From the NCBI GenBank assembly GCA_001899145.1, contig MKVF01000006.1:310001-374000 (forward strand): DNA of 64,000 bases. The letters run 5' to 3'. The stretch's first letter is position 1, and every line of letters starts with the position of its first letter. The translations under genes were made by a program, and so were the position numbers. Below the pieces are notes generated by a model that searched no databases, was not told where the DNA came from, and saw nothing but the letters and a program-made list of their open reading frames with translations. This stretch comes from Flavobacteriia bacterium 40-80 (GTDB taxonomy: Bacteria; Bacteroidota; Bacteroidia; Flavobacteriales_D; Crocinitomicaceae). Positions 8,991 to 17,948 of this stretch are shown here, piece by piece.

Positions 8991-9547
8991 CCTCAAAACG
9001 GAAGATCTATCTCCTCGGACTCCTGACGTTATTCGCTTTTCCGGTTCCTACATTCATTTACAGAATTATATGGCAATCAGAAAGCTTTTATGAGATCATG
9101 GAGCTGGATCTCTTCTGGAACCTGAATACCCTGAACGGTCTGGCATTTGGAATTATATATGCACAGCTTGCCGTTTTTCTGTTAAAAAAGCCTGTATTCA
9201 AAAATGAATTAAATAAGCAGCAGCAAATGATCCGGCAGCTAAATCTGAATAAATTCGATGCTGTTTTTTTGTCTCTCTGTGCCGGTATCGGAGAAGAGCT
9301 GCTATTCAGAGCAGGAATTCAGCTCTGGCTGGGCCCTGTAATTACAACTATAGTTTTTATTGCCGTACACGGATATTACCATCCGAAAAACTGGCGGATG
9401 TCCCTGTACGGGCTTTTGCTTACTCCTTTTATATTGGTCCTGTCTTTTGGATATGATTACTGGAGTTTATGGTTTGCCGCGGCGGCCCATTTTGCTTACG
9501 ACTGGGTATTATTTAACGAAAGTTCCCTCGAAAATAATACGCGCTGA
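8987..9547 (+). CDS. CPBP family intramembrane glutamic endopeptidase
   Basis: A protein of 186 residues with several membrane helices. The CPBP/ABI (Rce1-like) motifs are all visible: EELLFR with Glu103-Glu104 and Arg108, FIAVH with His128, and HFAYD with His168 and Asp172. These form the active site within the membrane. Bacterial members range from prenyl-protein endopeptidase-like enzymes to immunity proteins; the substrate is unknown here. It overlaps the acyltransferase gene by 4 bases. It is slightly short for the family, but the catalytic set is complete. Confidence 0.83.
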   Translation: MTSKRKIYLLGLLTLFAFPVPTFIYRIIWQSESFYEIMELDLFWNLNTLNGLAFGIIYAQLAVFLLKKPVFKNELNKQQQMIRQLNLNKFDAVFLSLCAGIGEELLFRAGIQLWLGPVITTIVFIAVHGYYHPKNWRMSLYGLLLTPFILVLSFGYDYWSLWFAAAAHFAYDWVLFNESSLENNTR

Positions 9548-9645
9548 TTTTTAAGATAATAGATATATATAATTAAAAAAATCTTTTTTTGAAACTATTT
9601 TAACAATTATTCGTTAAACGGATGTGACGTTTATTTCCATAAAGT

Positions 9646-12018
9646 ATGAATCTTATTAGTCAACAATTACTTACAATCTGTTTTTCCCTGGTGATAATGA
9701 TAACAAATTCGTTTTCATCTGGCCAGCAGGATCCGAAACATGCTTCCGGCATAAAAACAGAATCTGAAACCTCTGTTCACAAGCTTGTCAAGATAAACAA
9801 TGATTATCTGATGAATGAATTGTATCTTCAATCATTAAGCTCAGGCAAGCGGTTAACGGAGCTTGAACCCGGAAATGCTAATTTCAATTACCGGTACGGG
9901 GTAGCCTTAAATCAGACTTCCAAATACCTGGAAGAGCCTATCACCTATCTGAAAAAAGCAGCGGAAAAAACTTCTTCAAAAGCCGACATGTTCAATCCAA
10001 ACGAAAAAAGCGCACCCACTGATGCCATTTATCTTTATGCGCTTGCTTTACACAGGTTCGGAGAAATCGATGAAGCAATCGATAATTACAAGAAATTCAT
10101 TGCTGTTGCAGGAAATAAACATCCGCTGTACAATCAAGCAGCATTAAACTTAACACAGGCAGAAAATGCTAAAAACACTATTGATAATAAAGAAATAAAG
10201 GAGCTGGTACCTTTAAACACTTCCATAAATACAAACACTTCCGAGTTTGCTCCTATTGTTTCCTTCGATGGTACTAATCTGTATTTTACTTCCGGAAGGC
10301 CCTGGACAAAAGATAATAAAGAGAACCAGATAGATCCTGTTACCGGCACTTATTATGAAGATATCTATGTCAGCTCATTGGTTGACAATGAATGGACAGC
10401 TCCTGAAATGATCGGTTTCTGTTCTCCTTCTGAAAATGAGGCGAGCATTTCCGTAAGTGTGGATGAGCGCAGAGTGTATATATACAACAGTGAAACCGGA
10501 AACGGAGATATTTATTATTCTAATTTCGAAAACGGAAAGTTCAACCAGATAAAAAAACTGAACAATGATAATGTCAATACAGAGGACTGGCAGACGCACT
10601 ATACTGTTTCTCCAAACGGAAAAATGGCATTATTTACCTCAAACAATCCGAAGGGATTCGGAGGGCTGGATATTTATATGATTACTAAAAACGCGGATAA
10701 TACCTGGTCAGCCCCCGTAAATTTAGGTCCTGAGATCAATACAAAATATGATGAAGATGCTCCGTTTATTTCATTCGACGGAAAAACCCTGTATTACGCT
10801 TCAAATAATGAAAGATCGATCGGAGGGTTTGATATCTTCAAAGCAGAATGGAAAGACGGAAAATTTATTAATTCCGAAAATCTCGGAACTCCCGTTAATT
10901 CAACGTACGACGATTTATTTTTCTCAATTACGGCGGATGGGCTGACTGCCTATATTTCTTCTTTCAGAAAAGGCGGGCACGGCGAACTGGACATCTACCA
11001 GGTAATATTTAACGAAAGTAATTCCACGAATTCTGTCCTTAAAGGACGGATCTATCTGACAGACGGATATGAAACAATTCCCGAAAATATAGCAATGCAG
11101 CTGAAATGTATTGATTGCTCGGATGAAGAAATAATAACGCTGTTGCCACGCATCCGTGACGGTAAATTTTATTCCGTTCTGGAAAAATGTAAAAAGTATG
11201 AACTAAAGTACATCAACTCTGTTTCAGGGAAAGAAATCGCAATTCAGAACTTCAGCACAAATTGCGAGGAAACATTTGAATCAATTGAAAAAGAACTGGG
11301 AATTGAAGTTGATGAAAACCGGGAAATTTCAGTAAGCCAGCTTTACACATTAAGAGGTTCCGTATTTGATAAAGAAACGAATGCAAAGCTGGAAGGAGCT
11401 GAAATTGAAGTTCAGGATAAAAACGGAAAAACACTTTATTCAGTGTACACCAGAAAAGACGGCACGTATGTTTCCAATGACTTCAAAGGATTAAAGCTTA
11501 ACTCTAACACGACCTGCAAGCTTATCATTAATAAGCCAGGATATATTTCCGTTTCCAAAGATGTTGCATTTGTTGCCGGCAGTGATCGTTATATTGATAT
11601 AGAACCGATCGGTATTGAAAAATCCAAAGCAGGAAAAGACTTGGGTAAAGTGATGGTATTAAACACGATTTATTACGATCTGAACAGCTCTTATCTACGA
11701 AAAGACGCGAAAAAAGAGCTGGATAAGATCGTCCAGGCAATGAACCTGAATCCGAATATCGTTATTGAATTAGGTTCCCACACGGACTGCCGTGAAGACG
11801 ATGAATACAATCAATGGCTTTCTGACAGAAGAGCAATGCGCGCAGCTGAATATATCAAAAAGCGTATTAAAAACGGAGACGCACGCATCACAGGTAAAGG
11901 ATATGGTGAAACACAGCTGCTGAATAATTGCGGATGTGAAGAAGCAGATGATTCCAACTGTTCAGAGGAACAGCATCAGATGAACAGAAGAACAGAGTTC
12001 ATCATTGTGAAAGAGTGA
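9646..12018 (+). CDS. TPR / PD40 propeller / OmpA outer-membrane protein, PorE-like
   Basis: An exported protein of 790 residues with an N-terminal signal region (about 1-26). Order of domains: TPR-like helices (about 40-160), PD40/WD40-like propeller repeats (about 195-440, e.g. PIVSFDGTNLYFTSGRP), a carboxypeptidase-regulatory-like beta domain (about 568-640) and a C-terminal OmpA peptidoglycan-binding domain (about 665-790, with GSHTDCREDDEYNQWLSDRR near 708). This order matches PorE of the Porphyromonas type IX secretion machinery, but such proteins are multi-copy in flavobacteria. PorE is a lipoprotein and no lipobox is visible here, so only the architecture is asserted. A strong terminator follows. 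Confidence 0.85.
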   Translation: MNLISQQLLTICFSLVIMITNSFSSGQQDPKHASGIKTESETSVHKLVKINNDYLMNELYLQSLSSGKRLTELEPGNANFNYRYGVALNQTSKYLEEPITYLKKAAEKTSSKADMFNPNEKSAPTDAIYLYALALHRFGEIDEAIDNYKKFIAVAGNKHPLYNQAALNLTQAENAKNTIDNKEIKELVPLNTSINTNTSEFAPIVSFDGTNLYFTSGRPWTKDNKENQIDPVTGTYYEDIYVSSLVDNEWTAPEMIGFCSPSENEASISVSVDERRVYIYNSETGNGDIYYSNFENGKFNQIKKLNNDNVNTEDWQTHYTVSPNGKMALFTSNNPKGFGGLDIYMITKNADNTWSAPVNLGPEINTKYDEDAPFISFDGKTLYYASNNERSIGGFDIFKAEWKDGKFINSENLGTPVNSTYDDLFFSITADGLTAYISSFRKGGHGELDIYQVIFNESNSTNSVLKGRIYLTDGYETIPENIAMQLKCIDCSDEEIITLLPRIRDGKFYSVLEKCKKYELKYINSVSGKEIAIQNFSTNCEETFESIEKELGIEVDENREISVSQLYTLRGSVFDKETNAKLEGAEIEVQDKNGKTLYSVYTRKDGTYVSNDFKGLKLNSNTTCKLIINKPGYISVSKDVAFVAGSDRYIDIEPIGIEKSKAGKDLGKVMVLNTIYYDLNSSYLRKDAKKELDKIVQAMNLNPNIVIELGSHTDCREDDEYNQWLSDRRAMRAAEYIKKRIKNGDARITGKGYGETQLLNNCGCEEADDSNCSEEQHQMNRRTEFIIVKE

Positions 12019-12041
12019 TCTTAATACATTTATCTAATAAT

Positions 12042-12079
12042 AAAAAAGGTGGTCAAAAATAATTTTGACCACCTTTTTT
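12042..12079. terminator. Bidirectional terminator, perfect 17-bp stem
   Basis: Arms 12042-12058 and 12063-12079 are exact reverse complements around a 4-base loop. Each arm ends in six A/T pairs, giving a U tract in both directions. It separates the convergent OmpA gene and the metal-uptake operon. Confidence 0.95.
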
Positions 12080-12088
12080 TTATGTTTT

Positions 12089-12616
12089 TTATTGTACTAC
12101 CGTTGGGAATGTTACATCCACATCTGTATCACCGGCATCACATCCTCCGGGCTTTTCACTTGCATCGTGGAAGTGTTTCAAACGGATTCTCACTGTTCCT
12201 TCACTTGCCGTATTCTGATCAACAATTAAGCTGCCGGTAATTCCTATTTCGTCAGCGGATGAAAAAGTTAACCCGGAAAGTGTTGTTGATTTACAGATCA
12301 GGTGATGGTCCGCTTCTGCTATAATCTCAGCAGTCAGGTCTTCTGTTTCGGAAGACGATTCATATAAAAAAGAAAGGGTCATTGCATACGTTCTTCCTTT
12401 CACCAATTGGATCGTATCGATAGTCGGAGCTACGCCTCCTACTCCATCCAGATCACGGAAATAATACGTGAAAACATTATTTGCCGAATCTTTCAGCTCC
12501 AGCTTCAATGTTGTAACGGCATCATGGTCATGATCATCATGCGGAGCTTCGATTTTTTCTTTTTTACATGCAATTGCTACAATTGCCATACTCATAAATA
12601 AAATTGCTTTTTTCAT
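12089..12616 (-). CDS. Histidine-rich lipoprotein of the TonB-receptor operon
   Basis: A protein of 175 residues from the ATG at 12616. A longer in-frame start (12661) would add 15 charged residues ahead of the signal peptide, so it is rejected. The signal peptide ends in IVAIAC with the lipobox Cys17, followed by charged residues and a cluster HDDHDHD (about 25-31), a probable metal-binding stretch. The rest is beta-rich with YYFRDLDGVGG. Similar lipoproteins often accompany zinc/copper TonB receptors in Bacteroidota. It starts 11 bases after the receptor stop, so it is co-transcribed. A role in surface metal capture or relay is inferred. Confidence 0.8.
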   Translation of the reverse strand: MKKAILFMSMAIVAIACKKEKIEAPHDDHDHDAVTTLKLELKDSANNVFTYYFRDLDGVGGVAPTIDTIQLVKGRTYAMTLSFLYESSSETEDLTAEIIAEADHHLICKSTTLSGLTFSSADEIGITGSLIVDQNTASEGTVRIRLKHFHDASEKPGGCDAGDTDVDVTFPTVVQ

Positions 12617-12627
12617 TTTTCTCTTTT

Positions 12628-14919
12628 TTAAAATGGAACTTGAATTTTTAAATAAACACATCTCCCCATTTCGTCTGCATAGTACCTGAAACGATTCATA
12701 TAATCACGGTATTTCGTATTTAACAGATTTTCCGCATTCACACTGAACACAATATCTCCTTTATCATAATTCAGATAGTACAAAACAGCCAGATCCATTA
12801 ATACATAACCTTTGGGCGGTGCAACATAATCATATTCGACCGGAGCTTTTGTCTGCTTTCGAACCAACGTGGAACCTATTCTTATCTTTAGCTGATCTTC
12901 ATTTATGAACTCCTTTGTAAACAATAAAGAAGGTCTCAGACGATCCGCCGGGATGTTCACCAGATGCTGCTTTGTTTTTTGATTATAAGCTCTGACCAAG
13001 GAACCTTTCAATGAAGCGGAAAGCCAGCCTGTAAACTTGTAATTCACATTCAGATCCATTCCCGAATAGGTGGCCTGTACCTGTTGATACGCGAAAGCCG
13101 GATAAGCTCCGTAGATCGTCAGGATCGGCGTCCCGGTGGATTGCAGGTAGATATAATTGGAAAACCAGTAATGATAAACATCCAGTTGAGCGCTCCAGCG
13201 GACCGAAGAATAATTGATTCCTCCGCCAATATTCCAGGCGCGTTCCTCTTTTAAATTCCGGTCGCCTATCTCGTAAAGAGCTGCTCCGTGGTGAATCCCG
13301 TTGCTGTACAGCTCATTTATGGACGGAGCGCGCCACGAATTACCACCGGAAACTCTCAGGTCCAGATGATGGTTGATCGTGTACAAATACTGAAATGTAC
13401 CGGACAGATGGCCGTAATTATGCAGGTAATTACTTACACTTCCGTTTTCAATCAGATAAGTATCGTAGTTCATCCAATCATATCTGATCCCGGCTTCCAC
13501 CCGGTGCTTCTCGGTAATGTTCCAGCTTTCAATCCAGAATCCTCCTGCCGCGTTTTTATAATAATTAGGTACAAAATAACGTCCTTCGTAATAATTTGTC
13601 TGGTGCCAGTAATTAACACCGATTTTACCTTTCACTTTCGGGTGCCATTGATGGATATATGCAGCAGTCATGCTCTGAGTATTCAGCTGAAGTGACATCA
13701 ATACAGATTCTTTTGTCTGAAAACCATTATGGCTGTCCATTTCTTTGCGGTCATTCGATTGGAAGGAATAGTTCAGCTCAACCGCATGCTTAGTGTTGAA
13801 CTTATACATATTATTCCACACCGCCAGATGATGAGTGGTATGAAGCCTTGGCGCCTGGATACGATAAGTAAAATCACCTTTAACAGCAGGTTCTTCCGCG
13901 TAAAAAGCTTTAAGCAAATCACTCACATTCGAAATATGCGCAGCAGCCAAAATTCCCAGATTCGTCTGGAAAAAAGTATAAGCCACATGCGAATTCCAGC
14001 GCTTCCCTTCGTAATTTAACATTGCAGAAGAATTGACTTCATCCATCGCGGTATTGGCAAGATAATAAGACGGGGCTTTCAAAGTGCCTGATTTTTTATA
14101 GGCTCCCTGCAACAGCCAGCTAAAAGACTTGCTCTTAGGAAAACGTCCGTGCAATTTTAAATTTCCCAACAGCTGATTCCCGTTAGTCGCATAACCCAGA
14201 TCTGCAAGTCCTCCGAATCTCTTATCCGAAGGAATCGGCAGCATTTTAGTCGAAATTACTCCTCCAACAGCATCCGAACCATATTCAACAGCGGCGGCAC
14301 CTTTGATAACAGTAGTAGATTCATAGGCATAAGGATTGACTTCCGGGGCATGTTCATTGCCCCATTGCTGTCCTTCCAGCCTGGCCTGATCCACTAACGT
14401 CAGCACACGATTTCCGTACATCCCGTGAATTACGGGCTTTTGAATCGTTGCTCCTGTAGACAAGCTGGTCACTCCGGGAATTGTTTTCAATAAATCAACC
14501 CATGTTTTGCCGCGTTCAAGCTGCATATCCAAAGAAGCCGATTTTACCTTTTGTAAAAAATCCACCGAGTAAGACTTGCCCATTATTATTACTTTTTCCA
14601 GTTCGTCATCATAATGATATTCAAGGAAAACAGTATCCTTTACCGGAGCCAGCAATACTTTAACAGCTTTTACCGGCTCACAGCCAAAATGATGATAAAA
14701 CAGGAAATTATAAACTCCCGGACACAAGCTGTCTATCATAAAATAACCACCGGAATCAGTTGAATACGTTTTGTTCAACTCCTTCACGGTTACTTTTGCA
14801 CTTAAAACCGGTGTGTAATCGTGCTCATCAAGAATAATCCCCGAATAAGAGATATTACAAAGCTGAGCATAAGAAAACCAGGAATTAAGAAATGCAAAAG
14901 CCAATAATAACTTTTTCAT
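12628..14919 (-). CDS. TonB-dependent receptor, probable metal (Zn/Cu) uptake
   Basis: A protein of 763 residues from the ATG at 14919 (MKKLLLAFAFL signal peptide); a longer start 13 codons upstream would bury the signal peptide. A carboxypeptidase-regulatory-like domain (about 25-105) precedes the plug (about 115-225, with KTIPGVTS, GMYGNRVLTLVD and GAAAVEYGSDAVGGVIS) and a C-terminal barrel. The WGNEHAPEV motif in the plug resembles zinc/copper receptors of the ZnuD type. The substrate is inferred from this motif and the histidine- and cysteine-bearing neighbours on both sides. It would import the ligand across the outer membrane using TonB energy. Confidence 0.9.
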   Translation of the reverse strand: MKKLLLAFAFLNSWFSYAQLCNISYSGIILDEHDYTPVLSAKVTVKELNKTYSTDSGGYFMIDSLCPGVYNFLFYHHFGCEPVKAVKVLLAPVKDTVFLEYHYDDELEKVIIMGKSYSVDFLQKVKSASLDMQLERGKTWVDLLKTIPGVTSLSTGATIQKPVIHGMYGNRVLTLVDQARLEGQQWGNEHAPEVNPYAYESTTVIKGAAAVEYGSDAVGGVISTKMLPIPSDKRFGGLADLGYATNGNQLLGNLKLHGRFPKSKSFSWLLQGAYKKSGTLKAPSYYLANTAMDEVNSSAMLNYEGKRWNSHVAYTFFQTNLGILAAAHISNVSDLLKAFYAEEPAVKGDFTYRIQAPRLHTTHHLAVWNNMYKFNTKHAVELNYSFQSNDRKEMDSHNGFQTKESVLMSLQLNTQSMTAAYIHQWHPKVKGKIGVNYWHQTNYYEGRYFVPNYYKNAAGGFWIESWNITEKHRVEAGIRYDWMNYDTYLIENGSVSNYLHNYGHLSGTFQYLYTINHHLDLRVSGGNSWRAPSINELYSNGIHHGAALYEIGDRNLKEERAWNIGGGINYSSVRWSAQLDVYHYWFSNYIYLQSTGTPILTIYGAYPAFAYQQVQATYSGMDLNVNYKFTGWLSASLKGSLVRAYNQKTKQHLVNIPADRLRPSLLFTKEFINEDQLKIRIGSTLVRKQTKAPVEYDYVAPPKGYVLMDLAVLYYLNYDKGDIVFSVNAENLLNTKYRDYMNRFRYYADEMGRCVYLKIQVPF

Positions 14920-14994
14920 TATAATGCTACCAATACATAACCGAAAAACACCGCTCAAAATGAATAATCAGGCGGCAAATACAGAGAAATGAGA

Positions 14995-15297
14995 TTATGC
15001 GGTAAAAGGCGGGCCACGGGATTTTATATCTTTAAAAATCTCTCCGGCCGTTAAAACAGCTTCAAAAAACGTGTGCTTTTCAAAACTTCTGAAAACATGG
15101 AAAGAGTAATCGAAATCGATCTGGTCAAAAACCTGAAAAAAGAATATATCACAAATGTGACAGGCTTCGGAAAAATTAGACTTCTGCTTCTCAACTACAG
15201 ATTCATGCTCATAGTGGCAATCATGGAAATAACTTTTAGGCAGCACAATAAAAGCCGCCACAAAGAAATGGAGTATGATCACCAACTGTTTCAACAT
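14995..15297 (-). CDS. Small exported Cys/His protein at head of metal operon
   Basis: A protein of 100 residues: an N-terminal hydrophobic segment (about 4-20), then HDCHYEHES and CHICD, giving a compact set of Cys and His ligands, and a C-terminal RGPP motif near the end. Small proteins with this CHIC...RGPP pattern commonly sit upstream of zinc/copper TonB receptors in Bacteroidota. A metal-binding or sensing role is inferred and not shown. It is the first gene of the three-gene operon; the TATATTTG -7 box lies 4 bases before its ATG. Confidence 0.72.
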   Translation of the reverse strand: MLKQLVIILHFFVAAFIVLPKSYFHDCHYEHESVVEKQKSNFSEACHICDIFFFQVFDQIDFDYSFHVFRSFEKHTFFEAVLTAGEIFKDIKSRGPPFTA

Positions 15298-15301
15298 AGC
15301 A

Positions 15302-15309
15302 CAAATATA
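15302..15309 (-). promoter_or_regulatory. Candidate -7 box TATATTTG, 4 nt before ATG
   Basis: A minus-strand TAnnTTTG match with exactly four bases before the ATG at 15297. It would drive the metal-uptake operon. No Fur- or Zur-like palindrome was recognised around it. Confidence 0.5.
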
Positions 15310-15405
15310 AAACTAATAAGTGCTCAGGTAAAGTCTTTCTGTTAAATATTTTTCAGGCTGCTGGTTTTTGGCGGTATTTTTGTATATTGATTCTGAAAGT
15401 TTCTT

Positions 15406-16083
15406 ATGAATAAGCTCCTTATTTTTATCATTACGGCAGTTGTGTTACTGTTGAATAACAATTCAACAGCGCAGGAAGATACTTCTGCTTATCACACTGA
15501 ATTGAATCCGGTAAAGATCGTCCGGAGCAATTCTGCTTATGCTTATGAGCTGAAACGCGTACAGAAATTGTATCCATATGCTTTATACGCAGCGGCAATC
15601 CTGCACGAACTGGACGATGAGCTGGCTTCAATGGATAAAAAACGACAGATAAAAAAGACATCCAAAGAAACACAAAGCAAGCTTTTTGATGAATTCAACT
15701 ACATGATAAAGGACCTGTATCGCTCGGAAGGGAAATTACTCATGAAGCTGATCCACCGGGAAACAGGAATGACAGTAGATGAAATTATCCGGAGGTATCG
15801 CGGAAAGCTTCAGGCAACTGTTTATACAAGTATGGCAAAGATGTTTGAACAGGATTTAACCGTCAGATATGATCCTTCCGGAAAAGATAAACTCACAGAA
15901 AAAGTAATTCAGGACATTAAAAATGAAGCCGTTTACTTTGATCCTACTTATAAAAAAGTAACGAAAGAAGAATACAAGGAAGGCATGAAAGAATACCGTA
16001 CCAGTAAAAAGGAAATGCGGCAGGAAAAAAGAGAACGCAAAAAGGACGAGCGAAAAGAAAAAAGGCAGGCATCAAAAAAATAG
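15406..16083 (+). CDS. DUF4294 family protein
   Basis: A protein of 225 residues with a signal peptide (1-22, ending TAQ). The core has VQKLYPYALYAAAIL (about residues 52-66), KLLMKLIHRETGMTVDEIIR (about 111-130) and a YDPSGKDK segment, all matching DUF4294, a Bacteroidota periplasmic family of unknown function. The last 40 residues are almost entirely Lys/Arg/Glu, a low-complexity basic tail. It is divergent from the metal operon across a 108-base spacer. No enzymatic motif is visible. Confidence 0.85.
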   Translation: MNKLLIFIITAVVLLLNNNSTAQEDTSAYHTELNPVKIVRSNSAYAYELKRVQKLYPYALYAAAILHELDDELASMDKKRQIKKTSKETQSKLFDEFNYMIKDLYRSEGKLLMKLIHRETGMTVDEIIRRYRGKLQATVYTSMAKMFEQDLTVRYDPSGKDKLTEKVIQDIKNEAVYFDPTYKKVTKEEYKEGMKEYRTSKKEMRQEKRERKKDERKEKRQASKK

Positions 16084-16156
16084 CATCATTTTTTATGAAA
16101 ATTAAACATGATATTATTTTATTTTTAACTTAGGGGTTCAGATAAATTAATTGTGT

Positions 16157-17377
16157 ATGAAAAAACTAATACTTTCCCTAAGTGCCTTAACCGTTTCGTT
16201 GTTATCACTTCAGTCATTTGCTCAGGATTGCAGCGGAAACAGATACAGTCAGGCCATCTTTACAGACATTGACTCGGCTGTAAATATAAAGTACGGCTCC
16301 AATTACAAACAGAACGGCGCTACTTTAGAAGACTTATACTTGGATATCTACTATCCGAAAAACGATACGGACACAGATCGTCCTGTAGTATTATTAGCAC
16401 ACGGAGGTTCTTTCATGGCAGGTACCAGAAAGGATTTAGCTGCTATGTGTAAAAATATTTCTGCAATGGGATATGTTACCGTTTCCATATCTTATCGTCT
16501 GTTAACAGCTGACGCGAATGTGCTTTTAAATCCGGGTCCGGAATTCAAAAAAGAAGTTGTCAGAGCTATTCATGACATGAAAGCCGCTGTGCGTTTCATC
16601 AGAAAATCATACGACAATAACAATCCTTACGGAATTAATCCAAACATCATTATTGTCGGAGGTGTTTCCGCGGGTGCAATTCTGGCAAACCATGTCACTT
16701 TCTTAGACAGCGAGAACAAAGTTCCAAGTGATCTGACAGCTTACATGACTGCGCAGGGAGGTTTGGAAGGAAACTCCGGAAATCCTGGAATCAGCAGCTA
16801 CCCTGCAATGGTTTTGAGCATGTGTGGAGCAATTATGGATACTGCCTGGGTAGAACCGGGTGACCAGCCATACTACGGTGTTCATACTATGCCGGATCAG
16901 GTAGTTCCGAATTTGTACGGCCAGCCAAATGTAGGAATGACTGTACCTGTATATGTATATGGAGATTCTCTGATCTATAAAAGAACGTTAAGCATCGGTG
17001 TTAACTCCAAATATAAAAATTATGCTACCGGACAACATTGTGAATTCGGGCCAGAATACTTCGCTGATATGATGGGATTCACTTACCAGAATCTTTGTGT
17101 TCAGGGATTAAGCACTAAAAATAACCCTGAAAAAGTTTATTTTTCCGTGTATCCAAATCCTGCTAACAGCACTGTGACTATTGAAATCCCGGGAAATAAG
17201 TGGGACGCTACCTATGAAGTTATTGATTTAGTTGGAAAAGTGGTATATAAATCAACTATTCCGTCTGACCAGATCTTAACTCAGTTAGATGTTACTTCCT
17301 TCCCTTCAGGAGTTTATCAGATTAAGGTAAATACGAATGATAACAGAGCTTCTATTAAAAAGTTCATCATTGAATAA
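16157..17377 (+). CDS. Secreted alpha/beta-hydrolase (esterase-like) with T9SS sorting domain
   Basis: A protein of 406 residues from the ATG at 16157; a TTG two codons upstream is less likely. A signal peptide (1-22) is followed by an esterase/lipase fold with the oxyanion HGG (His82-Gly84), the nucleophile elbow GVSAG (Ser171) and a candidate catalytic His294 in GQHCEFGP. Residues from about 325 form a type A C-terminal sorting domain: VYPNPANSTVTIEI at its start and FPSGVYQIKV near its end. Family knowledge: the CTD directs export through the type IX system and surface attachment or release. The substrate is unknown; a carboxylesterase acting on polymer side groups is plausible. Confidence 0.85.
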   Translation: MKKLILSLSALTVSLLSLQSFAQDCSGNRYSQAIFTDIDSAVNIKYGSNYKQNGATLEDLYLDIYYPKNDTDTDRPVVLLAHGGSFMAGTRKDLAAMCKNISAMGYVTVSISYRLLTADANVLLNPGPEFKKEVVRAIHDMKAAVRFIRKSYDNNNPYGINPNIIIVGGVSAGAILANHVTFLDSENKVPSDLTAYMTAQGGLEGNSGNPGISSYPAMVLSMCGAIMDTAWVEPGDQPYYGVHTMPDQVVPNLYGQPNVGMTVPVYVYGDSLIYKRTLSIGVNSKYKNYATGQHCEFGPEYFADMMGFTYQNLCVQGLSTKNNPEKVYFSVYPNPANSTVTIEIPGNKWDATYEVIDLVGKVVYKSTIPSDQILTQLDVTSFPSGVYQIKVNTNDNRASIKKFIIE

Positions 17378-17402
17378 TTAATCATTTAGTTTTTATAATT
17401 TT

Positions 17403-17429
17403 AAGTCTGGCAAAAGCCAGACTTTTTTT
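17403..17429 (+). terminator. Rho-independent terminator after the esterase gene
   Basis: A 9-bp perfect stem, AAGTCTGGC (17403-17411) and GCCAGACTT (17416-17424), with an AAAA loop and a T run. It ends only 6 bases before the aroK ATG, so it also forms the aroK leader region. Confidence 0.85.
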
Positions 17430-17435
17430 ATTTGT

Positions 17436-17948
17436 ATGGATACATCCAGAATTATTCTTATCGGGTTTATGGGATCGGGAAAAACCACCCTCGGAAAAAA
17501 GCTGGCAAATAAATTAGCATACGAATTCATTGATACAGACTCACTCATTGAAAGTTTTTATGGGAAAACCATTCCTGAAATTTTTGCTACGGAAGGAGAA
17601 ACAAAATTCAGGGAATGGGAGCAGTTAATAGTATCAGAGCTTGAATCAAGAGAAAATTGTATTATTTCGGTTGGAGGCGGCTTGCCCTGCTATGAAGGTA
17701 ATATGGATAGATTACTTGCGCTCGGAAAAGTAATCTATCTTCAAAGATCTCCAAAAGAATTGTTTCATCGTCTGATTAACAAGAAAAATGAACGGCCACT
17801 CTTAAAAGACAAAACGGAGCACGAATTACTGGACCACATTACCAATCTCCTGGAGAAACGAAAAGAATACTACGAAAGAGCGCACATCATCGCAGACAGA
17901 GAACACCAAACTCCTGCAAAGCTTATTCAGCTTATTGCTGCTCCATAG
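17436..17948 (+). CDS. aroK: Shikimate kinase
   Basis: A protein of 170 residues with a P-loop GFMGSGKTT (residues 10-18), a shikimate-binding DTDS segment (about 33-36), VGGGLP (about 77-82) and a lid arginine in ERPLL (about 118). Length and motifs match AroK, which phosphorylates shikimate at the 3-hydroxyl in aromatic amino-acid synthesis. The 3' end overlaps the convergent membrane gene by 17 bases. Confidence 0.95.
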   Translation: MDTSRIILIGFMGSGKTTLGKKLANKLAYEFIDTDSLIESFYGKTIPEIFATEGETKFREWEQLIVSELESRENCIISVGGGLPCYEGNMDRLLALGKVIYLQRSPKELFHRLINKKNERPLLKDKTEHELLDHITNLLEKRKEYYERAHIIADREHQTPAKLIQLIAAP

